This document shows, one piece after another, positions 6,581-14,835 of a DNA stretch of 23,145 bases (position 1 is its first letter; each line of letters starts with the position of its first letter). The position numbers and the translations under genes are program-made. The DNA lies in contig CAVFXS010000011.1 of the NCBI GenBank assembly GCA_963626805.1, positions 1 through 23,145 of the forward strand, read 5' to 3'. Source of the DNA: CAG-632 sp963626805. Its GTDB lineage: Bacteria > Bacillota > Clostridia > Lachnospirales > Lachnospiraceae. Under the pieces are notes generated by a model that ran no database searches, was not told the origin of the DNA, and worked only from the letters and a program-made list of their open reading frames with translations.

Positions 6581-6662
6581 ATAATTTCCTCCTACAGATT
6601 CATAAATCCCGGATCATACGCAAGATTCATTCATACTATATATCGGTTCTTCTTTATGAACC

Positions 6663-7613
6663 CTATACATTTGGCTTGGATGTTGCCCGGAGATTGCTTT
6701 CGAAGTTCCGATTGTATCCCATCCAGTTTCCGCCTTCGTTCTTATTATTCAGTTCTTCAATAAAAATCTGCAGCTTTGCATCCGTGTTGTCCGCAAAGGA
6801 TAATGCCAGTGCTTCGATCAATGCCGGTTTCTTCGGAGAACCGTATTCTAGCTCTCCATGATGTGCCAGAATGCAATGCTTCAGCTCATTGGCAAGCTTT
6901 ACCGGAAAGCCCTCGATCTCCTTCATTTTTTCGTCCAGGAAAATAGTTCCCATAACAATATGTCCGATCAGCTGTCCTTCATCTGTATAATCATTCTCCG
7001 GAAACTCAGACAATTCATCCACCTTACCGATATCATGACAGATGGCAGCTGTGATCAGCAGGTCACGGTTCAGAACCGGATACTGGAGTGAATAATAATC
7101 ACACAGCTTTGCAACTGCCAGCGTATGCTGCAGCAGACCACCGATAAATCCATGATGAATGGATTTTGCCGCAGAATGATTCTTAAACTTCTCTGCAAAT
7201 TCTTTATCATTGATAAATATATTCTGCAATAACTGGTGCAAATATTTATCTTTCACACTCTTCATTAAATCCGTCAGCTCTTTGTACATATCATCAATAC
7301 TGAATGAAGAGCATGGCATGTAATCTGCCACATGATACTCTCCCTCCTGTGCCTTACGCACCTGCTTCACATTCAGCTGAAGGTTGCCCTGAAAGCTGAC
7401 TACCTGTGCGATCACAGAAATGTAATCCATCGCATCAAAATGAGCAATTCCATTGTTCAGATCCCAGATCTTGGCATCGATCACTCCGGTCTTATCCTGT
7501 AACAGCATGGAAAAATAGGTCTTGCCGGCCTTGGTCTGCTGGGACTGCTTCGTCTTACAGAAATAAATTGCATTGATCATATCTCCTTCGTGGAGATCAC
7601 TTATATAATACAT
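6663..7613 (-). CDS. yhaM: YhaM-family 3'-5' exoribonuclease (OB fold plus HD domain)
   Basis: A 316-residue protein with the YhaM layout. An N-terminal OB-fold (about 1-95; GKTYFSMLLQDKTGVIDAKIWD) is followed by an HD metal-dependent phosphohydrolase domain (about 150-290) with HHGFIGGLLQHT (His163), the signature ICHDIGK (His193, Asp194) and ILAHHGELEYGSPK. Known members in Firmicutes degrade RNA and single-stranded DNA from the 3' end using Mn or Co. AGGAGAGG about seven bases before the ATG fixes the start. It follows uvrA by 72 bases and has its own promoter overlapping the uvrA stop, so it can be made both with and without uvrBA. No terminator with a U tract follows; only a GGTTC/GAACC stem at 6645-6662. 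Confidence 0.9.
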   Translation of the reverse strand: MYYISDLHEGDMINAIYFCKTKQSQQTKAGKTYFSMLLQDKTGVIDAKIWDLNNGIAHFDAMDYISVIAQVVSFQGNLQLNVKQVRKAQEGEYHVADYMPCSSFSIDDMYKELTDLMKSVKDKYLHQLLQNIFINDKEFAEKFKNHSAAKSIHHGFIGGLLQHTLAVAKLCDYYSLQYPVLNRDLLITAAICHDIGKVDELSEFPENDYTDEGQLIGHIVMGTIFLDEKMKEIEGFPVKLANELKHCILAHHGELEYGSPKKPALIEALALSFADNTDAKLQIFIEELNNKNEGGNWMGYNRNFESNLRATSKPNV

Positions 7614-7667
7614 GTCTTATCCTCTCCTGTTTCTTAGTTCCTTGCTCAAGCATCGCTTCATCCTAGT

Positions 7668-7697
7668 ATGATAGTATGTCTGAAGTTATTTTGTCAA
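7668..7697 (-). promoter_or_regulatory. Promoter of yhaM embedded in the 3' end of uvrA
   Basis: Minus strand: perfect -35 TTGACA (7692-7697) formed by the last sense codons of uvrA, 18-base spacer spanning the stop, -10 TATCAT (7668-7673). The predicted start is about 45-50 bases before the yhaM ATG. Confidence 0.65.
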
Positions 7698-10517
7698 ATA
7701 TTTCTCCAGATACTTACCGGTATAACTTTCCGGACACTGTACTACCTCTTCCGGTGTTCCCTGTGTTACGATCGTACCACCGTGAACACCGCCCTCCGGT
7801 CCGATATCAATAATATAATCCGCCGTCTTGATCACATCCAGATTATGCTCGATTACAACGACTGTATTCCCACCTTCTGTCAGGCGCTGCAGAATATCGA
7901 TCAACTTATGAACATCTGCAAAATGCAAACCGGTCGTCGGCTCATCCAGAATATAAATCGTCCTTCCGGTGCTTCGTTTGCTCAGCTCCGTTGCCAGCTT
8001 GATTCGCTGTGCCTCACCACCGGAAAGTGCTGTTGATGGCTGTCCCAGCTTAATATATCCCAGTCCGACATCCCGCAGGGTTTCTATCTTCCGTAGAATC
8101 GATGGTATGTTTTCAAAGAATACGCATGCCTCATCTACCGTCATATCCAGAACATCTGCAATACTCTTGCCCTTATACTTGACATCCAGGGTCTCCCGAT
8201 TGTAACGCTTTCCGTGACAAACCTCACACGGTACATACACATCCGGCAGGAAATGCATCTCTATCTTAATGATACCGTCACCCTTGCAGGCCTCGCAGCG
8301 GCCACCGGATACATTGAAGCTGAATCTTCCCTTTCCGTAGCCTTTTGCCTTCGCATCCTTGGAGGACGCAAACAGATCCCGGATCATATCAAAAACACCC
8401 GTATAGGTGGCCGGATTTGAACGTGAGGTTCTGCCGATCGGCGACTGGTCAATATTGATCACCTTATCCAGTTGCTCGATTCCCAGAATATCATCATGCT
8501 TGCCCGGCTTCTCCTTTGCACGATTTAAATCCCGTGCCAGATGCTTATATAAAATCTCATTTACCAGCGAACTCTTTCCCGAACCGGATACACCTGTGAC
8601 ACATGTCATCACACCCAGTGGGAACTTCACATCAATGTTCTTCAGATTGTTCTCCCGTGCTCCGGTTACCGTGATCCATCCGGTTGGTGTTCTACGGGTC
8701 TCCGGAACCGGTATCTTCTTTCTTCCGCTCAGGTAAGCACCTGTAATAGACTTCTTACATTTCATAATATCCTTCGCCGTACCGGCGGCTACGACTTCTC
8801 CACCGTACTCTCCGGCTCCCGGTCCGATATCCACAATGTAGTCTGCTGCCAGCATGGTATCCTCATCATGCTCTACAACGATCAGACTGTTACCCAGATC
8901 CCGCAGCCGTTTCAGGGTAGCGATCAGCTTATCATTATCTCTCTGATGAAGACCAATACTCGGCTCATCCAGTATATATGCCACACCGACCAGTCCGGAA
9001 CCGATCTGAGTTGCAAGCCGGATTCGCTGTGCCTCACCACCGGACAACGTTGCCGTCGGCCGGTAAAGTGCCAGATAATCCAGTCCGACATCCATCAGGA
9101 ACTGAATCCTTGCCCGTATTTCCTTCAGAATCACACCACCGATCAGCTGCTGCCGGTCATTGATGTGTAACTCTGCCAGATATTCATGCAGATCTGCAAT
9201 CGACATTTCCGTAACTTCCGCAATATTCTTATCATCCACCGTTACAGCCAGTGACTCTGCCTTCAATCGTTTTCCGTGACACTCCTCGCATGGAGTAATC
9301 GACATATAGCTCTCATACTCTTCCCGCATGGACTGCGAAGACTCCCGATACCTCCGTCTGATGTTTTCCAGCAATCCCTCAAAGGTAATGTCATAGATAC
9401 CTTCTCCACGCTGTCCCTTATACCGTACCTTCACCGGTCTTGTCCCGATGCCGTACAGCAGAAGCTCCTGTACCTCCTGCGAATACTGCTCAAACGGTGT
9501 ATCCATATCAAATCCGAACTCTTTTCCCAGTGCCTCCAGAATGGCCCGGCTGAAGCTTCCCGGCTTGGCTGCCGACTGCCAGCCCAGTACCTGAAAACAT
9601 CCCTCGTTAATACTTAACGAACGATCCGGTACCATCAGATCCACATCAAACTCCATCTTATAGCCCAGTCCGTGACAGACCGGACAGGCACCAAACGGAT
9701 TATTGAACGAAAAGCTTCTCGGCTCGATCTCGTCAATACTGATTCCGCAATCCGGACAGGAAAAGCTCTCGCTGAATGTCATCGGTTCCCCACCGATTAC
9801 ATCCACGGTCATATTGCCCTCTGCCAGCTTCAGGGTTGTCTCAATCGAATCTGCCAGTCTTGCCTCGATTCCTTCCTTCGCTACCAGACGATCTACAATT
9901 ACTTCGATCGAATGCTTAATGTTCTTATCTAATGTGATCTCCTCGGACAGATCATACTGATTGCCGTCTACGATCACCCGCACAAATCCACTCTTCTTTA
10001 CACTGGCAAGCAGCTTCTCATGCCGTCCCTTCCTGCCCTTTACCACAGGTGCCAGCAGCTGGAACTTCGTTCCCGGCTCCAGCTTCATGATCGCATCTAC
10101 CATCTGATCCACAGTCTGCTTCTTGATCTCACGACCGCATTTCGGACAATGTGGGACACCGATTCTCGCATATAATAATCGGAAATAATCATAAACTTCT
10201 GTCACCGTACCAACCGTAGACCGCGGGTTCCGGTTCGTAGATTTCTGATCAATGGAAATCGCCGGTGATAAGCCCTCGATCTGTTCTACATCCGGCTTCT
10301 CTGCCTGTCCCAGGAACTGTCTGGCATAGGAAGACAGAGACTCCATATACCGCCGCTGTCCCTCTGCATAGATTGTGTCAAATGCCAGCGAAGACTTTCC
10401 GGAACCGGATAGTCCGGTCATTACAACCAGTTCATTTCGCGGTATATCAATATCAATATGCTTCAGATTGTGCTCGTTTGCTCCCCGAATTTTAATGTAT
10501 TCCTTCTTCGCTGCCAT
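7686..10517 (-). CDS. uvrA: Excinuclease ABC subunit A
   Basis: UvrA is the damage-recognition ATPase of nucleotide excision repair; it loads UvrB on lesions. This copy has 943 residues, normal for the family. Domain I has Walker A GLSGSGKS (35-42). The zinc-module cysteines are CPKCGREIKK, CPDCGISIDE with CPVCHGLG, and CEECHGKR, followed by signature LSGGEAQRIRLATQIG and Walker B YILDEPSIGLHQ. Domain II has GVSGSGKSSLV, the zinc finger CEACKGDG with CEVCHGKR, LSGGEAQRIKLATELS and YILDEPTTGLHF. The start at 10517 (MAAKKEY) is chosen because AAGGAG is seven bases upstream; the longer frame to 10547 would overlap uvrB. It lies 22 bases after uvrB and shares its LexA-controlled promoter. Confidence 0.98.
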   Translation of the reverse strand: MAAKKEYIKIRGANEHNLKHIDIDIPRNELVVMTGLSGSGKSSLAFDTIYAEGQRRYMESLSSYARQFLGQAEKPDVEQIEGLSPAISIDQKSTNRNPRSTVGTVTEVYDYFRLLYARIGVPHCPKCGREIKKQTVDQMVDAIMKLEPGTKFQLLAPVVKGRKGRHEKLLASVKKSGFVRVIVDGNQYDLSEEITLDKNIKHSIEVIVDRLVAKEGIEARLADSIETTLKLAEGNMTVDVIGGEPMTFSESFSCPDCGISIDEIEPRSFSFNNPFGACPVCHGLGYKMEFDVDLMVPDRSLSINEGCFQVLGWQSAAKPGSFSRAILEALGKEFGFDMDTPFEQYSQEVQELLLYGIGTRPVKVRYKGQRGEGIYDITFEGLLENIRRRYRESSQSMREEYESYMSITPCEECHGKRLKAESLAVTVDDKNIAEVTEMSIADLHEYLAELHINDRQQLIGGVILKEIRARIQFLMDVGLDYLALYRPTATLSGGEAQRIRLATQIGSGLVGVAYILDEPSIGLHQRDNDKLIATLKRLRDLGNSLIVVEHDEDTMLAADYIVDIGPGAGEYGGEVVAAGTAKDIMKCKKSITGAYLSGRKKIPVPETRRTPTGWITVTGARENNLKNIDVKFPLGVMTCVTGVSGSGKSSLVNEILYKHLARDLNRAKEKPGKHDDILGIEQLDKVINIDQSPIGRTSRSNPATYTGVFDMIRDLFASSKDAKAKGYGKGRFSFNVSGGRCEACKGDGIIKIEMHFLPDVYVPCEVCHGKRYNRETLDVKYKGKSIADVLDMTVDEACVFFENIPSILRKIETLRDVGLGYIKLGQPSTALSGGEAQRIKLATELSKRSTGRTIYILDEPTTGLHFADVHKLIDILQRLTEGGNTVVVIEHNLDVIKTADYIIDIGPEGGVHGGTIVTQGTPEEVVQCPESYTGKYLEKYLTK

Positions 10518-10539
10518 ATCTTTCTCCTTCTGCTCTGTC

Positions 10540-12525
10540 TCAATCATCTATATCCCGTAGTGCGATCTTGAGTTCCTTCAGCTCATCACGAAGCACTGCG
10601 GCCACCTCAAAGTTCAGCTCTGCAGCTGCCTGATTCATCTTCTTCGTCTTTCTTGCGATTGCTTCCTCTAATTCCTTCCGGGTCATAGACTCTGCATCCT
10701 TCTCCGCCGGTTTCTCATTTTCCAGTGTATTCTCATTGGAAATGATATCCCGGATCTCCTTCTGGATGGTTGTCGGTATGATCCCATGCTCCTGATTATA
10801 CGCCTGCTGAATCTCACGTCGACGGTTGGTCTCTGTAATAGCTACCTGCATAGACTGTGTAATGTTATCCGCATACATGATAACATGACCCTCGCTGTTT
10901 CGCGCCGCACGTCCGATCGTCTGAATCAGAGAAGTCTCCGAACGCAGGAAGCCTTCCTTATCCGCATCCAGAATTGCAACCAATGTGATCTCCGGAATAT
11001 CCAGACCTTCCCGCAACAGATTAATCCCCACCAGCACATCAAACACACCCAGGCGCAGATCCCGCACGATCTCCACACGTTCCAGCGTATCAATGTCCGA
11101 ATGCAGATATTTCACCTTAATGCCAACCTCTCGCATATAATCGGTCAGATCCTCTGCCATCCGTTTCGTCAGGGTTGTAACCAGAATCTTATGCCCCTGC
11201 TCTACTTCCTTATTTACTTCCGAAATCAGGTCATCAATCTGTCCCTCGATCGGACGCACATCAATCGGTGGATCCAGTAATCCGGTCGGCCGTATGATCT
11301 GCTCCGTTCGAAGCATCTCATGCTGCTCCTCATAGACAGATGGTGTCGCCGATACGAACAACAGCTGATCCAGCTTGGACTCAAACTCCTCAAAATTCAG
11401 CGGCCGGTTATCCAGTGCCGACGGCAGACGGAACCCATAGTCAACCAGTGTCATTTTCCGGGAACGGTCACCCGCATACATGCCCCGGATCTGTGGTACT
11501 GTGATATGTGACTCATCTATGATCATCAGGAAATCATCCTTAAAGAAATCCAACAGGGTATTCGGTGTGGCTCCCGGTGCCAGACCCGCCAATGGTCTGG
11601 AATAGTTCTCAATACCGGAGCAGAACCCTGTTTCACGCAACATTTCCATATCAAAATTCGTCCGTTCCGCAATCCGCTGTGCCTCGATCAGCTTCTCCCG
11701 ATCCTTAAAATACTTCACCCGTTCCGCCAGCTCTGCCTCAATCTCTTCAATGGCATGGTTCATTTTCTCCTTCGCCACTACATAATGCGATGCAGGGAAA
11801 ATACAGGTAAAGTTCAATGATTTATGAATCTCTCCGGTCAGCGGATCAAACTCTGTGATCCGATCGATCTCATCTCCGAAAAACTCCACCCGGACCGCAT
11901 TCTCAAAGGTCGATACCGGAATGATCTCCAGCACATCACCCTTTACCCGGAAGGTACCGCGCCGGAAATCCATATCGTTTCTCACGTACTGAATATTGAT
12001 CAGCTCCCGGATCACATCATCCCGGTCCTTGTTCATACCCGGGCGCAAAGAAATCATCATTTCCCGGTAATCATCCGGATCACCAATCCCATAGATACAG
12101 GATACCGAAGATACCACGATCACATCCCGCCGCTCAATCAGTGCAGCCGTTGCACTGTGCCGCAGCTTATCGATCTCATCATTGATTGCCGAATCCTTCG
12201 CAATATAGGTATCCGTCGATGGCACATATGCCTCCGGCTGATAATAATCATAATAGGAAACAAAATACTCCACCGCATTATGTGGGAAGAATGCCTTAAA
12301 CTCACTGTACAGCTGAGCTGCCAGTGTCTTATTATGTGCAATGATCAATGTCGGTTTATTCAATTGTGCGATCACATTCGCCATAGTAAAGGTCTTTCCC
12401 GAACCGGTAACACCTAACAGCGTCTGCATCTGATTCCCCGACTGGAACCCCTCCACCAGCTCCTGTATTGCCTGTGGCTGATCTCCGGTCGGTGCATATT
12501 CTGAAACTAATTCAAAATGATCCAC
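10540..12525 (-). CDS. uvrB: Excinuclease ABC subunit B
   Basis: UvrB is the helicase-like subunit that verifies damage and recruits UvrC. This copy has 661 residues, full length. Visible parts are Walker A GVTGSGKT (38-45), the beta-hairpin that clamps DNA (YYDYYQPEAYVP, near 91-102), DESH box IIDESHITVPQ, helicase motifs LFVSATPS, LREGLDIPE and QTIGRAARN, and the C-terminal UVR coiled coil (about 620-655, LNFEVAAVLRDELKEL). AAGGAGAA, about seven bases before the ATG, is the ribosome binding site. It is first in the uvrB-uvrA(-yhaM) operon, with a leader of about 115 bases and two LexA boxes upstream. Confidence 0.98.
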   Translation of the reverse strand: MDHFELVSEYAPTGDQPQAIQELVEGFQSGNQMQTLLGVTGSGKTFTMANVIAQLNKPTLIIAHNKTLAAQLYSEFKAFFPHNAVEYFVSYYDYYQPEAYVPSTDTYIAKDSAINDEIDKLRHSATAALIERRDVIVVSSVSCIYGIGDPDDYREMMISLRPGMNKDRDDVIRELINIQYVRNDMDFRRGTFRVKGDVLEIIPVSTFENAVRVEFFGDEIDRITEFDPLTGEIHKSLNFTCIFPASHYVVAKEKMNHAIEEIEAELAERVKYFKDREKLIEAQRIAERTNFDMEMLRETGFCSGIENYSRPLAGLAPGATPNTLLDFFKDDFLMIIDESHITVPQIRGMYAGDRSRKMTLVDYGFRLPSALDNRPLNFEEFESKLDQLLFVSATPSVYEEQHEMLRTEQIIRPTGLLDPPIDVRPIEGQIDDLISEVNKEVEQGHKILVTTLTKRMAEDLTDYMREVGIKVKYLHSDIDTLERVEIVRDLRLGVFDVLVGINLLREGLDIPEITLVAILDADKEGFLRSETSLIQTIGRAARNSEGHVIMYADNITQSMQVAITETNRRREIQQAYNQEHGIIPTTIQKEIRDIISNENTLENEKPAEKDAESMTRKELEEAIARKTKKMNQAAAELNFEVAAVLRDELKELKIALRDIDD

Positions 12526-12647
12526 TTATCTTCTCCTTATTCCGTGAGTTCATCACTCAATCACTTCGCCGTTCACCAAAAGTGAACAGGCTCCATGTCG
12601 TTTTCGCATTATGTCGGTATGCACAAGTGCATCCCGCCGCAATGCTC

Positions 12648-12676
12648 ATTATAGCACATCTGATTTTATAAGTACA
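12648..12676 (-). promoter_or_regulatory. Promoter of uvrBA
   Basis: Minus strand: consensus -10 TATAAT (12648-12653) preceded by TGC (extended -10); the best -35, TGTACT (12671-12676), is weak at 17-base spacing. The predicted start near 12641 leaves a leader holding a small GTTCAC/GTGAAC hairpin at 12571-12587. Confidence 0.6.
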
Positions 12677-12684
12677 GATATTCT

Positions 12685-12711
12685 AGAACATTTGTTTGTG
12701 AATATTTGTTC
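12685..12711 (-). promoter_or_regulatory. Two adjacent LexA (SOS) boxes upstream of uvrB
   Basis: Plus-strand reading: GAACATTTGTTT at 12686-12697 and GAATATTTGTTC at 12700-12711. Each matches the Gram-positive LexA consensus core GAAC-N4-GTTC with one mismatch. Their centres are 14 bases apart, and they lie just upstream of the weak -35 of the uvrB promoter. This supports damage-inducible uvrBA; the exact repression geometry is inferred. The other divergent gene starts about 200 bases to the right. Confidence 0.75.
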
Positions 12712-12862
12712 TTTATTCTGATCTTCCAATCGATTCAGTGCCTCCGGCAATACTGCACCGCTCTTGCGCCGATCCGGATCAATAGCAACCGAAACATAGA
12801 TAGTTTAGCAATCCATTTATATAAAATCAACTATTCTACTATATAAAACAGAAAATCTATGT

Positions 12863-12868
12863 TATACT
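12863..12868 (+). promoter_or_regulatory. Extended -10 of the plus-strand membrane coiled-coil gene
   Basis: TATACT preceded by TGT, in a very AT-rich stretch, about 40 bases before the start codon. No clear -35 is seen. A small inverted repeat ATACT/AGTAT (12864-12879) overlaps it and could be an operator. The stretch 12712-12862 otherwise shows nothing I can name. Confidence 0.45.
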
Positions 12869-12908
12869 ATACGCAGTATTTATTTTGATTTACATCGGGG
12901 GATTCTAT

Positions 12909-13814
12909 ATGAGTACAAAGAAAACTAAGACACAGCCATCCTGGATTTTACCGGGACTATTTACCATTCTTATGGCAATTGCCACTACTTACTGCCTGCT
13001 GCAGTATCGCAGCTCTGTTCTGATCGTTGGAATCAGCACACTGCTTTTGCTGGCATCTGCATACTGGCTCTTTTTATCAATCACACGGATCATCAAGTCA
13101 AAGGAAGCACCGGCCCCTTCCATCGGAGAAGAACAGCGAGAGCGTATGAACTATGAGGGTATGAAGCTTCAGGGGGAGGAACTGATCCGATTGGTGAATA
13201 TGTTCGGAAAAGGCACCTATGTCAACACCAAGCGTACCACCGAGCGTCTGGATCTTCTTCTGGAGCAGTCCAACCAGCTTCAGAAAGCCAATGAGCTTCT
13301 TGTACAGCATCTGATCGAAGAGCAGACCCGGAATGCCAAGTTTCAGGTTAAATATGCACAGAATGATACCGGTAAGCTTATTGCTGCTTTGAATCAGCAG
13401 TGCAATAATTTAGATACTGCGATTGCTACCTGCTCGGCAGCAATTGCACAGATTCATATAGAAGCTCCTGCCACGTCCGTACCGGTCGTAACTCAGACTA
13501 TGGATACACAGGCTATTACCGATTCCTTAAATGAGCTTTCTTCCGAACTGGCCAACATTAATGCCAGTATTCAGGAATTACAGCAATCACTTGCTACCGC
13601 CGGTATACAGGCAGCTGTCCAGCCAGTCATGGATGAACATGATGATACCGATTTATCAGATTTGTCAAATGCACTGACTGAAACAACTTCTCCAATCGAA
13701 GAAGAAGCTCTGAATGAAGCTGGTGCTCCGGATGTATCTTCTCTCCTGTCTGATGATCCAAACAAGCAACTGTCTGCTGATGAAATTGCAGCTTTATTTG
13801 CAGCACTTGGTTAA
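12909..13814 (+). CDS. Two-helix membrane protein with coiled coil and FliM-like C-terminal peptide
   Basis: Not a family I recognise. The start MSTKKTKTQPSW at 12909 follows GGGGGAT by six bases; the frame extends to 12885 without support. The 301-residue product has two adjacent membrane helices (about 11-33 and 37-61), so both ends should face the cytoplasm. A long Gln/Leu-rich helical region follows (about 80-220, RLDLLLEQSNQLQKANELL and SLNELSSELANINASIQELQ) that probably forms a coiled coil. An acidic, flexible segment (about 225-285) leads to the last residues LSADEIAALFAALG. That tail is very like the FliM N-terminal peptide (LSQDEIDALL) that binds phosphorylated CheY. No chemotaxis gene is in the window. 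The gene lies between uvrB and the ftsEX operon and points toward the latter's end. Confidence 0.75.
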   Translation: MSTKKTKTQPSWILPGLFTILMAIATTYCLLQYRSSVLIVGISTLLLLASAYWLFLSITRIIKSKEAPAPSIGEEQRERMNYEGMKLQGEELIRLVNMFGKGTYVNTKRTTERLDLLLEQSNQLQKANELLVQHLIEEQTRNAKFQVKYAQNDTGKLIAALNQQCNNLDTAIATCSAAIAQIHIEAPATSVPVVTQTMDTQAITDSLNELSSELANINASIQELQQSLATAGIQAAVQPVMDEHDDTDLSDLSNALTETTSPIEEEALNEAGAPDVSSLLSDDPNKQLSADEIAALFAALG

Positions 13815-13842
13815 AGCCGTACCTTTATTATTTATTATACGG
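13815..13842. terminator. Weak bidirectional stem between convergent genes
   Basis: The 28 bases between the convergent stops contain CCGTA/TACGG separated by an AT-rich loop. The stem is only five pairs and neither side has a good T run, so termination here is doubtful. Confidence 0.25.
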
Positions 13843-14835
13843 TTATATCTTAGTTTTATTCTTACGTTTCTGCAAAGCGGCTGTATTACGCTCCCAAAAG
13901 ACACCATCTGCATATCCCTGTATGCTGTTGTCCTCTTCTGCCAGCTCCAGTCGCTTTTGTGCCCATGCACAATATAATTCATTCTGCTCAACTCCCACAT
14001 ATATCCGTCCCAGCTTCTTCGCTGTTACAGCAGTCGTTCCGGCTCCGGCAAACGGATCCAGTACCACGTCTCCCTGTCGGCTGCTTGCCAATATCAGCTT
14101 CGCCATCAGCTTCTCCGGTTTCTGTGTCGGATGTGCCGTATTTTCCGGCATCGACCAATACGGAATCGATATATCGTCCCAGAAATTGGACGGACAGGTA
14201 TCTCGATAGCGGCTGCCATCCGCAGTCTCGGTCCAGTCCCTCGGCTCTCCGTCCTGCCGATATGGAGCAACGACTCTTCTTCTCTGCTTTACGGCATCCA
14301 GATTAAAGGTGAATTGATCTGACATTGTCACATACCAGATATCCTCCATTCCATTCTTCCAGTTCTCCTTTGCACCGCGTCCCTTTTCTCTCTGCCAGGT
14401 AATCCGGTTCCGGAGCTGAAAATGCTTCTGCAGAACGTCTCCGATGATCATACTGCTTTTCCAGTCACAGCATACATATACGGTTGCCGTTGGCTTGAGG
14501 CTCGGAATCACTGCCTGCACCCACTGCTCAGTATAATTCCGGTACTCTTCTGCCTTTTTCTCATTAAAACAATTTCCATGGTAATCCTTCCGCAGATTAT
14601 ACGGAGGATCTACGATCAGAAGATCCACAAATGCCTCCGGCAATCGCGGCATCACCTCAAATGTGTCACCTATGATCAGCTGATTCTTCAGATTCTCACA
14701 GGTAAGTGTGCCTGAATCCTCTTTGGAAATGTAAAGGCAGGAATCTAAATATTTCCTGCCTTCTTCTAATGAGAAATCAATGGTTTTATTACGATCGGCT
14801 TTTTTCCTGTCCTGTTCCATTTCTTCTCTTATCAT
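13843..14835 (-). CDS. Beta-class N6-adenine (or N4-cytosine) DNA methyltransferase, orphan
   Basis: A 330-residue amino-methyltransferase. Catalytic motif IV DPPYNL is at 76-81, with HPTQKP at 235-240 and the SAM loop DPFAGAGTT at 260-268. This order (IV first, then the target-recognition region, then X and I) defines the beta class, which includes HinfI-, RsrI- and CcrM-type enzymes. The candidate recognition region lies at about 150-225 (TWQREKGRGAKENWKN and WTETADGSRYRD). No restriction endonuclease, specificity subunit or control gene is nearby. The start codon overlaps the ctpA stop in an ATGA junction, and its ribosome binding site GGAG lies inside ctpA, so the two are translated together. 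The target sequence and modified base are unknown. It is the last gene of the ftsEX operon. Confidence 0.9.
   Translation of the reverse strand: MIREEMEQDRKKADRNKTIDFSLEEGRKYLDSCLYISKEDSGTLTCENLKNQLIIGDTFEVMPRLPEAFVDLLIVDPPYNLRKDYHGNCFNEKKAEEYRNYTEQWVQAVIPSLKPTATVYVCCDWKSSMIIGDVLQKHFQLRNRITWQREKGRGAKENWKNGMEDIWYVTMSDQFTFNLDAVKQRRRVVAPYRQDGEPRDWTETADGSRYRDTCPSNFWDDISIPYWSMPENTAHPTQKPEKLMAKLILASSRQGDVVLDPFAGAGTTAVTAKKLGRIYVGVEQNELYCAWAQKRLELAEEDNSIQGYADGVFWERNTAALQKRKNKTKI

Noticed and set aside
6645..6662. GGTTC/GAACC stem after yhaM taken as a terminator
   Set aside because: Only five pairs with an eight-base loop, and no T run follows on the minus strand.
11824..12417. 197-codon plus-strand frame opposite uvrB
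   Set aside because: Pure shadow of the uvrB reading frame; product is His/Ile/Arg-rich and resembles nothing.
12571..12587. GTTCAC-CAAAA-GTGAAC hairpin in the uvrB leader taken as a terminator or LexA box
   Set aside because: No T run on the minus strand, and the GTTC/GAAC halves are in the wrong order for a LexA site.
13843..14835. Complete restriction-modification system around the methyltransferase
   Set aside because: Both neighbours are accounted for (ctpA and the membrane coiled-coil gene); no nuclease or specificity gene is present.
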